From Candidatus Peribacteraceae bacterium (lineage in GTDB: Bacteria; Patescibacteriota; Gracilibacteria; Peribacterales; Peribacteraceae), in NCBI GenBank assembly GCA_028703445.1, contig JAQVMW010000003.1, positions 56,164 through 120,163 on the forward strand: a DNA stretch of 64,000 bases, read 5' to 3'. Position numbers and translations under genes: made by a program. Positions 47,160-56,224 of the stretch are shown here, in pieces (the stretch's first letter is position 1; every line of letters begins with the position of its first letter). The notes under the pieces were generated by a model, which worked only from the letters and a program-made list of their open reading frames with translations, had not been told where the DNA came from and searched no databases.

Positions 47160-47168
47160 AGCATAGCA
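47160..47168 (-). promoter_or_regulatory. Extended -10 promoter of methyltransferase gene
   Basis: On the minus strand TGCTATGCT ends 6 nt before GTG 47153, an arrangement identical to that of ahcY. Confidence 0.6.
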
Positions 47169-47193
47169 AGCCGGCCAGTAGAACCCAATCAGT

Positions 47194-48333
47194 CTATCGG
47201 GAAAGCTGTTTCAGGAGTGCATCGATTGTCTCCGTCACCATGGCCACCGTGGTCCTCTCCAGCGCAGCCTGCTGAGCTGTCGTCGGTGTGCGCAGCGTAT
47301 CGGCCACGAAAGAACTCGGCTCACCGGGAGGAGGCGGCAGGACAGGCGCAACGCGCAGATCTGCGGGAGGCGGCTGCTCCATTGGATCTACCGGACCGAT
47401 GATATCCACGAGCGGCACGTCGAAGGCATGGGCAATGTAGAGCGGCCCGGTATCCACCGAAACAAACAGGGATGCCCGCTTGATGATCGCGGCGAGGTGG
47501 CGGAGGGAAAGACGACAACCACCGGATGCATGTGAAGGATCGGCGAGGAGCGTGAGCGCCTGGTCTGTGACCCGCTGATCCAAATCGAGGAAGATCACGT
47601 GCATGGAATGATGCGCAATAATGTGCCGCGCCACGGAAGCGAATCGTTCGATCGGCCACTCTTTGAGCACATTCCCTGCCCGAAGCGAAATCGCCGCGAA
47701 GCGCTGATCCGGTCCGATGCCGTGATCCTTGAGCCAGGTGGAAGCGAATTGCTCTTCGGCGGCGTTCAGATACATCTCGTGTCGGTATGCAACGGGCTTT
47801 GCTCCGACGAGGTCTGCAAGATACATGTAGTGATCATAGGTCCGCGTATGTCTGCGGTAGCGGGCTTTCAAAGAGTAGAAAAGGCGGAACCACCGCTCCA
47901 TCAGGCTCATTACTCTGCCCCGCGTGTAGATCCGCACCGGTGAGGCAGTCCACAACCCCATCATGCTGAGGGAAGACGCGGGGAACAGGACCATGCTCAC
48001 GGAGAACCGGCCGCGGTAAAACTCGCGCCAGAGACGCAAAGCCCCGACAAGGCCTCGATACCGCGGATCATCAATGTGGATCATCGCATCCACGCAGGGA
48101 TTGCCGATGAGCACTTCGCCTGTACGTCTGAGACAGAGCACCGTCACGTGGTCTCCGTGCGTATGGAGGGAGCGGAAGAGCGGCGTCATGCAGACGACAT
48201 CACCGATTTTCGCGGCTTGGATGACAAAGACCCTGCGCTGACGTGCGGGAGAACGGGAACGCAGCCATGAAGCAATAAGCAGCCACGGAAGGGCGAGCGT
48301 GGTGAGCGTGCCGAGAATGAGTGCCCGGAACAT
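47194..48333 (-). CDS. Glycosyltransferase family 9 (heptosyltransferase-like)
   Basis: This 379-residue GT-B fold protein has an N-terminal hydrophobic segment (about 4-22). Next come IQAAKIGDVVCMTPLFRSLH, the GT9 nucleotide-site start, and the C-terminal SVDTGPLYIAHAFDVPLVDI with GPVDPMEQ. GT9 members such as WaaC and WaaF use ADP-heptose. The two heptose-synthesis genes immediately upstream strengthen a heptosyltransferase role here. Its ATG overlaps the stop of the upstream gene (TGATG). Confidence 0.88.
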   Translation of the reverse strand: MFRALILGTLTTLALPWLLIASWLRSRSPARQRRVFVIQAAKIGDVVCMTPLFRSLHTHGDHVTVLCLRRTGEVLIGNPCVDAMIHIDDPRYRGLVGALRLWREFYRGRFSVSMVLFPASSLSMMGLWTASPVRIYTRGRVMSLMERWFRLFYSLKARYRRHTRTYDHYMYLADLVGAKPVAYRHEMYLNAAEEQFASTWLKDHGIGPDQRFAAISLRAGNVLKEWPIERFASVARHIIAHHSMHVIFLDLDQRVTDQALTLLADPSHASGGCRLSLRHLAAIIKRASLFVSVDTGPLYIAHAFDVPLVDIIGPVDPMEQPPPADLRVAPVLPPPPGEPSSFVADTLRTPTTAQQAALERTTVAMVTETIDALLKQLSR

Positions 48334-49316
48334 CAGTCAGAGGGAAGCGAGCTTGAGAGGAACTGTGTCGTGGAGCCCAGCTCCTTTTTAACAGGAACGA
48401 GGACGAGCTTCGTCCCGATTTGGTCGAGGATCAGCCGCTCCACGCACTGTTCTCCGTAGGTTGCGGCATTCACGTGCACCTGAGGCCTGATCTTGGGCAG
48501 CCACGGGCGCGGGTCATCGTCATCGAAGATGAATACGGCGTCTGCGAACCTTGCAACCATGCGCGCGCGGGTCTCTTCGTTCTGCACCGGGCGCCCTTCG
48601 CCCTTCGCCCTGCGTACGGAGGCATCACTATTGATCCCGACGATGAGAAAATCCCCTTGTTTGTGCGCCTCATCGATCAGGAACCGGTGCCCCGCATGGA
48701 ACAAATCGAATGCGCCGTTGGTGGTGACGATGGAATGCCCCTGCGCATGGATGCCTTCTGCAAATTCCACCACTTCGTCAAACTGGTACAGACGGTCCGC
48801 CGGAGCGAGCAGGATGTCGGCCAGCTCATTCAGTGACCGTACGAGGTACTCGGCAGCCACTGTTCGCGGGTATGACGAGAGAATGCGCGCAGTTGTGCAG
48901 CCAATCGCCTGGCCGAACTCTACATCCCTGTCCGAATCGCCCACCATGACGGTTTCGGACGCCCTGAGATCAAAAAAGCGCCGCTGAAGAGCCTTCCACA
49001 TGCCGGTCTTGGGTTTGCGGCAGTCACAGGCATCTTCCAAGCGGTGCGGACACCACTCCGCCCCCTCGATATGCACACCCTGCTCCCGGAGCAAGTGAAT
49101 CACGCGATCAATGCGGGCGACCACGTCCGCTTCCGAACAAATTCCCCGGCTGATCTTGGACTGGTTGGTGACGATGAAGAAGCGCACGCCGATATCACCG
49201 AAACGCTTCAGTCCCGCAGCAACGCCGGGTAGCAATGTCACCGTTGCCGGGTCGTATGCCAACCCCCCGTTGTCCGCGATCAACGTTCCATCGAAATCGA
49301 GGAGGAGGAATTTCAT
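48333..49316 (-). CDS. GmhB-type phosphatase fused to heptose-1-phosphate nucleotidyltransferase
   Basis: The 327-residue fusion has a HAD phosphatase domain (about 1-170): LLLDFDGTLIADNGG, FIVTNQSKISRGI, and the GmhB zinc loop CPHRLEDACDCRKPKTGM. VGDSDRDVEFGQA follows. A cytidylyltransferase-like domain (about 190-327) has TNGAFDLFHAGHRFLIDEA with the HxGH motif. Together they cover two steps of the NDP-heptose pathway, removal of the 7-phosphate and activation of heptose-1-phosphate. The second domain corresponds to the C-terminal half of HldE. ATG 49316 is chosen at the HAD domain start. Confidence 0.85.
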   Translation of the reverse strand: MKFLLLDFDGTLIADNGGLAYDPATVTLLPGVAAGLKRFGDIGVRFFIVTNQSKISRGICSEADVVARIDRVIHLLREQGVHIEGAEWCPHRLEDACDCRKPKTGMWKALQRRFFDLRASETVMVGDSDRDVEFGQAIGCTTARILSSYPRTVAAEYLVRSLNELADILLAPADRLYQFDEVVEFAEGIHAQGHSIVTTNGAFDLFHAGHRFLIDEAHKQGDFLIVGINSDASVRRAKGEGRPVQNEETRARMVARFADAVFIFDDDDPRPWLPKIRPQVHVNAATYGEQCVERLILDQIGTKLVLVPVKKELGSTTQFLSSSLPSD

Positions 49317-49364
49317 AAGAAAAACAAAGACATCTAAAACCTTCGACCATCCACAAACGACTCC

Positions 49365-49462
49365 CCTCTCCGATACGTTTCCTGATCTCCTCTCCACCCG
49401 AAGGGGGGAGAGGGTACCCGCCCGAACGTACCCGTTCGGTACGGGCGGGGGGTGAGGGGACA
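49365..49462. repeat. GC-rich palindromic repeat (CCCTCTCC family)
   Basis: CTCCTCTCCACCCGAAGG is followed by GGGGAGAGGG and then TACCCGCCCGAACG with CGTTCGGTACGGGCGG, a second perfect inverted repeat (CCGCCCGTACC type). It fills the gap 49317-49496. Confidence 0.65.
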
Positions 49463-49496
49463 GGAGGAAAAGAAAATTATCATGGGAGATTCGATG

Positions 49497-50864
49497 TTAT
49501 AGCACGTCGAGGAGCTCCGCGGGGGAGACCGTGGCCGTGCCCGCCTTGCCGACGACGATGCCCGCCGCGCGGTTAGAGAGATCGACGGCATCCAGAAGTT
49601 TTCCTTTGAGTCCCAGAACGATCGCAAGGACGGCAACCACCGTATCGCCGGCACCCGAAACATCGGCCACTTCGCGCACAAGCGCGGGAAAGCGCTCGTG
49701 AGGCTTGCGGGGATGGGCCAGCAGCATGCCGTCCGCCCCCAGCGTGAGCAGAACATCGGTCTTGAGCGCGGTAGCCAGAATCTTTCCGGTCTCCTCGGGG
49801 GAAATATTCGCACGTCCCGAGAGGAGCAGAGCCTCCCTGCGATTGGGCGTCATGATGGTCACGCCGCGCACAGAGGCGAGGTAGGAGGCATCGAGGGGTT
49901 TGGGATCGAGGACAACAGGTTTCTTCTTCCGCCGTGCAAGCGCAATGCAGGCACGGAGCACGGCAGGGGAGAATATCCCCTTCGCATAGTCCGAGAGCAG
50001 GAGCACATCATGTTTGGGCAGTTCACGTTCCACGCACTTAAGCAGAGCGCGCACCTGAACATCCGAAGGGGAAGATTGCTCCTCGATATCCAGACGGACG
50101 ATCTGATGAGATGATCCCGCGACGATGCGCTGCTTCTGCGTGGTGTGACGCTTGGCATCGGTAAGCAGGAGGGAACGAACCTTGTCTTTTTTGACGAGGG
50201 CATCGAGCTCCCTTCCCGCATCGTCATCGCCTTTGAGTCCGAGCAGCGTGACCTGTCCCCCGAGAGCCGCAATGTTGCGCGCCGCGTTGGCAGCTCCGCC
50301 GGGGAAGGATGTCTTCTGCCGAAAATGCACCACGGGGATCGGCGCCTCGGGGGAGATGCGGTCCACGGAACCCGAAAAGTACGTATCGAGCATCACATCC
50401 CCAACAACAAGCACCGAGCACTTCTTGAAGGCACGGACGAGAGCCGACTGCCGGTCGTAGCGTTTCTGCTCCACGTGACCAGAATACTCCGTGCGGTAAC
50501 TATCCTCCTCATTGTGCGTGGTGGAGAATTCGAATATCTCGCTGTCTTCAAGGCCGGTGAACCGGTGCGGCGTGTCCGACGGAATGTGGACGAAATCACC
50601 GGGCGTGAGCGTGCGGCTCTCTTTGCCAAGCTCCAGAAGCACGCGCCCCTTCTGGATATAGAAGACTTCGTCTTTCTCTTTGTGAGAATGCAGGCTGCAG
50701 CGACGGTCTTTTTTGAGGAGCAGCTTCTTGCCGCAGTACTCCTTGTTCACGATCCAGTGCTCCTCGCCCCACTGTTTCTTTTCTTTGTGGATGGAAAAGC
50801 CGGAGAAGAAGGACTGCCGTGACCGCGGATGGACGTAAGAATCTTCCATAACCGTGATGAGCAT
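49497..50864 (-). CDS. Cupin domain fused to HldE-type heptose kinase
   Basis: This fusion of about 455 residues has an N-terminal cupin (about 30-130): LLKKDRRCSLHSHKEKDEVF, GDFVHIPSDTPHRFTG with metal-binding histidines, similar to type II mannose-6-phosphate isomerase cupins. A PfkB-like kinase follows (about 150-455): SVLVVGDVMLDTYFSGSVDR, FPGGAANAARNIAALGG, and VADVSGAGDTVVAVLAIVLG with the catalytic Asp. The kinase matches the RfaE1 (HldE N-terminal) domain that makes heptose-1,7-bisphosphate. The cupin may be a sugar-phosphate isomerase. Start choices are ATG 50864 and ATG 50849. Confidence 0.85.
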   Translation of the reverse strand: MLITVMEDSYVHPRSRQSFFSGFSIHKEKKQWGEEHWIVNKEYCGKKLLLKKDRRCSLHSHKEKDEVFYIQKGRVLLELGKESRTLTPGDFVHIPSDTPHRFTGLEDSEIFEFSTTHNEEDSYRTEYSGHVEQKRYDRQSALVRAFKKCSVLVVGDVMLDTYFSGSVDRISPEAPIPVVHFRQKTSFPGGAANAARNIAALGGQVTLLGLKGDDDAGRELDALVKKDKVRSLLLTDAKRHTTQKQRIVAGSSHQIVRLDIEEQSSPSDVQVRALLKCVERELPKHDVLLLSDYAKGIFSPAVLRACIALARRKKKPVVLDPKPLDASYLASVRGVTIMTPNRREALLLSGRANISPEETGKILATALKTDVLLTLGADGMLLAHPRKPHERFPALVREVADVSGAGDTVVAVLAIVLGLKGKLLDAVDLSNRAAGIVVGKAGTATVSPAELLDVL

Positions 50865-50918
50865 TCTGCCACGAAAAACGGTCTCTATCCACAAAAAAGC
50901 CAAAAGGATCCTCCCCTG

Positions 50919-51962
50919 TTACAACCTCACTCCTGCCCATTCGAGGTCTGCCCGCACCATGATCTCTACGAGTTCAGGAAGCGTGGTCTTCGGCTGCCAC
51001 CCCAGTTGTGCGCGCGCCTTGGTGGCATCCCCCAGCAGGCAATCCACCTCCGCGGGACGATAGTAGCGCGGATCGATCGATACAATGGTTTTGCCCGACC
51101 GCGTATCGCGGTAAATCTCGCTCTCCCCTGTGCCGCTTCGCTCGAAAGGAATGCGTGCAATGCCGAGAGCCAGCTCCAGAAACTCCCGCACGGTCGCGGT
51201 TCTGCCCGTGGCGAGGACGAAATCTTCCGGTGTTGCTTCCTGCAACATCATCCACATCCCTTCCACAAACTCCTTGGCATAGCCCCAGTCACGCTTGGCT
51301 TCCAGATTGCCGAGATGCAGACACTCCTGCCTGCCGGCGATGATATTGGCGATACTCAGGGTAATTTTGCGCGTCACGAAGTTCTCGCTGCGGCGGGGCG
51401 ACTCGTGATTGAAGAGAATGCCGTTCACGGCGAACATCCCGTAACTCTCGCGGTAATTGCGGGTGAGGTAGAAGGCATACGCCTTCGCACACCCGTAGGG
51501 ACTGCGCGGATAGAACGGCGTCTCCTCGTTCTGAGGAGCCAGGACGGCCTTGCCGTAGAGCTCGCTCGAGCTCGCCTGGTAGAAGCGGGAGGGAAGGCCG
51601 CTCGTGCGCAGCGCTTCGAGCAGCCGGGTCGTGCCGATGGCCGTAATGTCCCCCGTGTACTCGGGCATGTCGAAACTCACGCCCACGTGACTCTGGGCGG
51701 CGAGGTTGTAGACCTCATCCGGCTTCGTCAGCATAAGAACGCGCAGCAGCGAATTGGAATCGCCCAGATCGCCGTAGTGCAATTGGAAATTCGGCGCATC
51801 CCTCGAGACATCCTTGAACAGATGCTCGATACGCCCACGGTTGAACGTGGAGGCCCGGCGCACGAGCCCGTGAACTTCGTAGCCTTTCGAGAGGAGGAAC
51901 TCCGCAAGGTAGGAGCCATCCTGACCCGTGATTCCGGTGATCAATGCTCGCTTTTTGGGCAT
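50919..51962 (-). CDS. gmd: GDP-mannose 4,6-dehydratase
   Basis: This 347-residue extended SDR converts GDP-mannose to GDP-4-keto-6-deoxymannose. Family marks are [38 protein letters not shown], the catalytic SSSELYGKA and YGCAKAYAF, and [11 protein letters not shown]. No following GDP-fucose synthase or reductase is present, so the ketosugar might be reduced or transaminated by a gene outside the window. It is part of the minus-strand operon. Confidence 0.94.
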   Translation of the reverse strand: MPKKRALITGITGQDGSYLAEFLLSKGYEVHGLVRRASTFNRGRIEHLFKDVSRDAPNFQLHYGDLGDSNSLLRVLMLTKPDEVYNLAAQSHVGVSFDMPEYTGDITAIGTTRLLEALRTSGLPSRFYQASSSELYGKAVLAPQNEETPFYPRSPYGCAKAYAFYLTRNYRESYGMFAVNGILFNHESPRRSENFVTRKITLSIANIIAGRQECLHLGNLEAKRDWGYAKEFVEGMWMMLQEATPEDFVLATGRTATVREFLELALGIARIPFERSGTGESEIYRDTRSGKTIVSIDPRYYRPAEVDCLLGDATKARAQLGWQPKTTLPELVEIMVRADLEWAGVRL

Positions 51963-51977
51963 AGAAACGGAAGAATC

Positions 51978-53024
51978 TTACGAGTGGAGCCGGGACTGCT
52001 GAAAGTACTCCGCAAGGACACCCGCGAGCAGCGTGCGGATCTGCTCTTTGGAAAGGGGCGCGGCATGCGCGGCGTCACCGTTTTTCACGATGCCCTTCTT
52101 GGCTGTTTCGCTCCACTTGCCGCCCTCGAGGAGGATCGGCGGACGCACGATGAACATAGCGTTCTCCTCGACGGCATACTGCGCTTCCTCCGCGGTCATG
52201 AGAATTTCCTCCGTTTTTTCTCCGGGACGGGCGCCGATCACCTGACGTTTGATCGAAGCGGGAGCATGGCCGAAGCGGGGAGCCAGCTCCTCGATGAGTA
52301 CTTCGACCATGTCACCCAGGCGCAAAACCGGCATTTTGAGGATGAACAGCTCTCCTCCCTCCATGCGCTCCATGGCGTGGAAGAGGAGTGAAACGGCCTG
52401 CGGGATGGACATGAAGAACCGGATCATCTCGGGATTCGTGACGGTAACGGGACCGCCATGCTCAATCTGCTTGCAGAAGAGGGGCAGAACGGACCCGCGC
52501 GAAGCGAGCACGTTGCCGAAGCGCACACTCGCGAAACGGATGGGCCGATCGCCGGAGAAATTCATGGCCGAGGTCATCATCTTCTCCGCAAGAAGCTTGG
52601 TCGCGCCCATGACATTCGAGGGACTGGCTGCCTTGTCGGTCGAGATGAGCAACACGCGGCTCACTCCCTGCGCGATCGCCGCATCAATCATGTTCTGCGT
52701 CCCGATCACATTCGTCTTCACCGCCTCGAAGGAGTTGTATTCGCAGAACGGAACGTGCTTGTACGCGGCGCAATGGAAAACGTAATCCACCCCCTCCATT
52801 GCCCGAAGCAGACGCGCATAGTCACGGATATCTCCGAGCAGGTAACGAACGGTTAGCTGGGTTTCCGGCCCCAGCTCCTGCTGAAACAGGTACTGCTTGT
52901 GCTCATCGCGTGAGAGAACTCTGATCGTTTTCGATTTGAGCGCGAGGAGTTGCCGCACCACCTCCGATCCAATGGACCCGGTGCCACCGGTGACGAGGAT
53001 GGTTTTATCCTGAAAGAAAGACAT
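51978..53024 (-). CDS. UDP-N-acetylglucosamine 4,6-dehydratase (PseB/LegB-like)
   Basis: This 348-residue soluble SDR of the CapD/FlaA1 group has ILVTGGTGSIGSEVVRQLL. HCAAYKHVPFCEYNSFEAVK and the active-site region ISTDKAASPSNVMGATKLLA follow, then RFGNVLASRGSVLPLF. Members remove water from UDP-GlcNAc to form the 4-keto-6-deoxy sugar that starts pseudaminic or legionaminic acid synthesis. The start ATG 53024 lies 4 nt after the stop of the aminotransferase gene, so they are co-translated or co-transcribed. Confidence 0.9.
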   Translation of the reverse strand: MSFFQDKTILVTGGTGSIGSEVVRQLLALKSKTIRVLSRDEHKQYLFQQELGPETQLTVRYLLGDIRDYARLLRAMEGVDYVFHCAAYKHVPFCEYNSFEAVKTNVIGTQNMIDAAIAQGVSRVLLISTDKAASPSNVMGATKLLAEKMMTSAMNFSGDRPIRFASVRFGNVLASRGSVLPLFCKQIEHGGPVTVTNPEMIRFFMSIPQAVSLLFHAMERMEGGELFILKMPVLRLGDMVEVLIEELAPRFGHAPASIKRQVIGARPGEKTEEILMTAEEAQYAVEENAMFIVRPPILLEGGKWSETAKKGIVKNGDAAHAAPLSKEQIRTLLAGVLAEYFQQSRLHS

Positions 53025-53028
53025 GGAT

Positions 53029-54162
53029 TTACGAGGGGAGATACAAGAGCCCATCTTTCAACGTTTCGCAGACTTTCGCAACGTCCTTCTCCGACATTCG
53101 GGACGAAAAGGGAAGGGCGAGCGTCCGTTCCGCGATGTGTTCCGTCACGGGAAAATCCCCCTCCTTGAAACCGAATGCCTCGCGGTAGAACGGCTGCAGA
53201 TGGATGCAGGGAAAGTACGCGTTGCACCCGATGCCGTGATCCCGAAGGTGCTGTTTCAGGGCATCGCGGTCGCGCGCGTTGTAGCGATCGGCGAGCCGGA
53301 TGACGTAGACGAACCAGCTGATGTTTACTTCTTCCTGATCCGCGGGAACGTGAACATCTTCTGGGACGTCCGCCAATCCTTCCCTGTACCACCGGGCAAC
53401 CTGTGCGCGGCGGGAGATCATCTCGGGGAGCTTCTTGAGCTGACTGATACCAAGCGCGCAGTTGATGTCACTGATGCGATAGTTGAATCCGAGCCTGTGG
53501 TGAATCAGAAACGCATCTGCGTCGTCCCGTCCTTGATTTCTGAGCGAGCGCGCCATCTTCGCCAGCTCCGGACGATCCGTTACCAGCATCCCGCCTTCCC
53601 CGGTCGTCATCTGCTTGTTGGGGTAGAACCCGAAGACGGCGCAGTCGGCGAAGGAGCCCGCGCGTTTTCCCGCCCGCTCCGATCCCATGGCCTCGCAGCT
53701 GTCTTCGATGAGGAGCAGATGATGTTTGTCCGCGATTGCGCGCAGCGCCTTCCAATCTGCAAGGTATCCGAATACATCCACCGCGAGAATTGCCTTCGTG
53801 CGCGGCGTGATAGCCGCCGAAACTTTGGCAGGATCAATACACATCGTAGAAGGCAGGATGTCGACGAAGACCGGCTTCGCCCGCTCGAACAGAATGCAAT
53901 TGGCGGAGGCGATGAAGCTGAAAGGAGTGGTAATCACTTCGTCGCCGTCACGAATTTGAAGCCCGCGCATGACCAGATGGAGCGCGGACGTGCCGCTGTT
54001 CACGGCCACCGCCTCCTTCGTGCCGACGAACGCGGCGAACTTCTGTTCAAATTCGCGAAGCTTGGGTCCAAGCGAGAGTTGCGGCGTGCGAAGGACTTGA
54101 ACCACCGCCTGAATATCCTCCTCGCTCAGATCCGGCATTGAGAGGGGAATTTCTTGTATCAT
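53029..54162 (-). CDS. DegT/DnrJ/EryC1 sugar aminotransferase
   Basis: This 377-residue PLP-dependent aminotransferase should convert the 4-keto sugar to the 4-amino sugar (LegC/PseC-like). Features are SLGPKLREFEQKFAAFVG, NSGTSALHLVMRGLQI, VDVFGYLADWKALRAIA, LLLIEDSCEAMGS and the PLP lysine in GFYPNKQMTTGEGG. The start is ATG 54162 (MIQEIPLSMPDL). It lies 9 nt after TATAAT (54172-54177). The frame continues upstream to 54207, which would overlap the promoter. It is divergent from the formyltransferase gene. Confidence 0.92.
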   Translation of the reverse strand: MIQEIPLSMPDLSEEDIQAVVQVLRTPQLSLGPKLREFEQKFAAFVGTKEAVAVNSGTSALHLVMRGLQIRDGDEVITTPFSFIASANCILFERAKPVFVDILPSTMCIDPAKVSAAITPRTKAILAVDVFGYLADWKALRAIADKHHLLLIEDSCEAMGSERAGKRAGSFADCAVFGFYPNKQMTTGEGGMLVTDRPELAKMARSLRNQGRDDADAFLIHHRLGFNYRISDINCALGISQLKKLPEMISRRAQVARWYREGLADVPEDVHVPADQEEVNISWFVYVIRLADRYNARDRDALKQHLRDHGIGCNAYFPCIHLQPFYREAFGFKEGDFPVTEHIAERTLALPFSSRMSEKDVAKVCETLKDGLLYLPS

Positions 54163-54206
54163 AGAGACGAAATTATATCCTCCAGCATAGGCTCCCGACG
54201 AATACA

Positions 54207-54953
54207 ATGTCTACAATTTCCGTTCTCTACGCGGCAAATCGCATGATCGGACTCCAGTGCCTGCAGGAACTCCTGTCTGCCGGCATCACCCCGTCGGGGC
54301 TGCTCGTCGCGGAGGGAACGACCGCGAGCTTCGCCGAAGAAATGCAGTCCCTGCTCCCGAATACACCCACTCTTTCCGGCAAAGCATTCCGATCACCGGA
54401 AGGAATCGCCCTCTTAAAGAAACTGAAACCCGACTATCTGATCTCGGTGCATTTTCCGTACATCGTCCCCAAAGAAATTCTCTCGCTGCCACGCGTCGGC
54501 ACGCTGAACCTGCACCCTGCATACTTGCCGTTCAACAGAGGATGGAATACGCCGACGTGGGCCGTTGTGGAACAGACGCCGTTCGGAGCGACCCTGCACT
54601 GGATCGATGAGGGAATCGATACCGGACCCGTCGCGCTGCAGGAACGTATCGATGTGCTGCCGACCGACACGGCGCACGAACTGTACCAGCGTGCATTGGC
54701 CGCAGAGCAACGCGTGTTCAAAAAAGCCATCCCCATGCTGAAAAACCGGACTCTCCCGCACATTCCGCAAACAGGAGAAGGCACATTCCATGCGAAAGGG
54801 GATATCGAACGCATCCAGAATCTCGATGCCTGTACTGATCCCGCCATGGCAGAGCGGATCGTGCGCGGCCTCACTACCAATGACCCTCGCGAAGCCGCCT
54901 ATCGCACGGTCAACGGAAAGAAAATTCCTGTTCGCTTCGAGCCACACGCGTGA
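54207..54953 (+). CDS. Sugar N-formyltransferase-like protein
   Basis: This 248-residue protein of the methionyl-tRNA formyltransferase fold has the conserved Asn-His-Asp set in LNLHPAYLPFNRG and WIDEGIDTGPVALQE. It uses 10-formyl-tetrahydrofolate and lacks the C-terminal tRNA-binding domain of Fmt, so an amino-sugar substrate is likely, as for ArnA and WbtJ. It sits between the aminotransferase and NeuC genes, where an N-acetyltransferase is usual. It is convergent with neuC (3 nt apart). A TAGGCT box lies 13 nt before the start. Confidence 0.85.
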   Translation: MSTISVLYAANRMIGLQCLQELLSAGITPSGLLVAEGTTASFAEEMQSLLPNTPTLSGKAFRSPEGIALLKKLKPDYLISVHFPYIVPKEILSLPRVGTLNLHPAYLPFNRGWNTPTWAVVEQTPFGATLHWIDEGIDTGPVALQERIDVLPTDTAHELYQRALAAEQRVFKKAIPMLKNRTLPHIPQTGEGTFHAKGDIERIQNLDACTDPAMAERIVRGLTTNDPREAAYRTVNGKKIPVRFEPHA

Positions 54954-54956
54954 GAT

Positions 54957-56075
54957 TCACCGGTGGAATTGCACCAGGATGTCCGCGATACGTCCGCCTG
55001 CCTTGCCGTCGCCGTAGAGGTTCTCGCACTGCTTGAGCTTCGCGCGGAACGATGCGTCGTTCATCGCGGTCTGAATGGCGGTGCGGATGCGTTCGGCGTC
55101 GTACGGCACGTCGAGAACGTTCCCCGAGCGTGTGCGTCCCTGCTGGCGTCCTCCGATATTCACGACGGGCAGGCGGAAGGACGCCGCCTCGATGATGCCG
55201 CTCGAACTGTTGCCGACAAGCACATCCGCCGCTGCCATCCATGAAAGATAAACGACATGAGGGAGACTCTGCACGAAACGCACGTTCTTTCTCTGCTGCG
55301 CGAATTCTCGAAGCATCTCGTTCATCAAAATGCCACCGGCATCGGCATTCGATCCGATGATCATGACGTTGCCGTCAAAAGACTCCAGTGCCTTGAGTGA
55401 AGGTTGTATCTGCTCCACGGGAGAGAGAACGTCGAGCGTATCGGGGTGCTGAAGGAAGAGAAGCAGTGACGAAGCAGGCGGTAATCCGACTCCGCCGAGC
55501 AATTCCGACTTCGAAACCGGCGAAAATGAGGCAATGGTATCGAGTGCCGGGGCTCCCGTGCAATGCACCTGTCTGGCTCGATTCCCGAGCATGCGGCGTA
55601 CGCGCTCTGCATCTTCTTCTGTCGAAGTGCAATGAATGGTCGCAAGTTGCGAGATCGCATGACGCACCACATCGTCCACGGACCCGGAGAGCTCGCCCGC
55701 ATGCAATTGCGCGACGGGAATGCCGCAGTACGTTGCCGCAACAGTCGCCGCAAGCTGTTCGCCACGGTCTCCCAGCACCAGCACAAGGGAAGGTTTGCGT
55801 TCGAAAAAGATGCGCGCGCACTCGACCGTCGTCCTGCCCACGAACTCCGCCATAGATGCAGGCGTATCTTCGAGAGTGAGCGTATCCACTTCGGCAACGA
55901 CGTTGAATCCGTCACGGCGGATCTGTTCAACCGTCGATCCGAACTCCGGCTTCAGGTGCATCCCAACCACCGCCACTTCGAGCCCCAGGTCTTTTTGAAG
56001 CCCGATGGCCCGGAAGACCGGAACGTAGATCCCGTAATCCGCGCGCGTGCCGGTGATGGCGAGGATGGTCTTCAT
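54957..56075 (-). CDS. neuC: UDP-N-acetylglucosamine 2-epimerase, hydrolysing (NeuC/LegG-like)
   Basis: This 372-residue GT-B-like enzyme releases UDP and inverts C2 to give the ManNAc-type sugar used by NeuB. Marks are ITGTRADYGIYVPVFRAI, LVLGDRGEQLAATVAATYC, VAQLHAGELSGSVDDVVRHA and the C-terminal NSSSGIIEAASFRLPVVNIG. Its presence argues for sialic- or legionaminic-type rather than pseudaminic acid, whose pathway uses PseG. An extended -10 (TGCTATTCT) lies 14 nt before the ATG. Confidence 0.93.
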   Translation of the reverse strand: MKTILAITGTRADYGIYVPVFRAIGLQKDLGLEVAVVGMHLKPEFGSTVEQIRRDGFNVVAEVDTLTLEDTPASMAEFVGRTTVECARIFFERKPSLVLVLGDRGEQLAATVAATYCGIPVAQLHAGELSGSVDDVVRHAISQLATIHCTSTEEDAERVRRMLGNRARQVHCTGAPALDTIASFSPVSKSELLGGVGLPPASSLLLFLQHPDTLDVLSPVEQIQPSLKALESFDGNVMIIGSNADAGGILMNEMLREFAQQRKNVRFVQSLPHVVYLSWMAAADVLVGNSSSGIIEAASFRLPVVNIGGRQQGRTRSGNVLDVPYDAERIRTAIQTAMNDASFRAKLKQCENLYGDGKAGGRIADILVQFHR

Positions 56076-56089
56076 ACCAATGAGTATTC

Positions 56090-56098
56090 AGAATAGCA
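56090..56098 (-). promoter_or_regulatory. Extended -10 promoter of neuC
   Basis: On the minus strand TGCTATTCT ends 14 nt before ATG 56075, giving a short leader of about 7 nt. Confidence 0.5.
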
Positions 56099-56144
56099 CC
56101 AATCCCGATCTTCCTTTCGCAAGCAACGATTCAATACTTTTCCG

Positions 56145-56192
56145 CTATCCCCTCTCCCCTCGAACAGGGGGAGAGGAGGGTGAGAGGGACAG
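56145..56192. repeat. GC-rich palindromic repeat (CCCTCTCC family)
   Basis: CCCCTCTCCCCTCGAA is followed by CAGGGGGAGAGGAGGGTGAG. It lies in the neuB-neuC gap on the transcribed strand. Confidence 0.7.
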
Positions 56193-56224
56193 AAGATTCG
56201 TACTGTCATCATCGTAAGTCAGTA

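Noticed and set aside
50829..52391. Long plus-strand frame opposite gmd and the dehydratase
   Set aside because: Both minus-strand genes are well identified; the composition of the plus frame is shadow-like.
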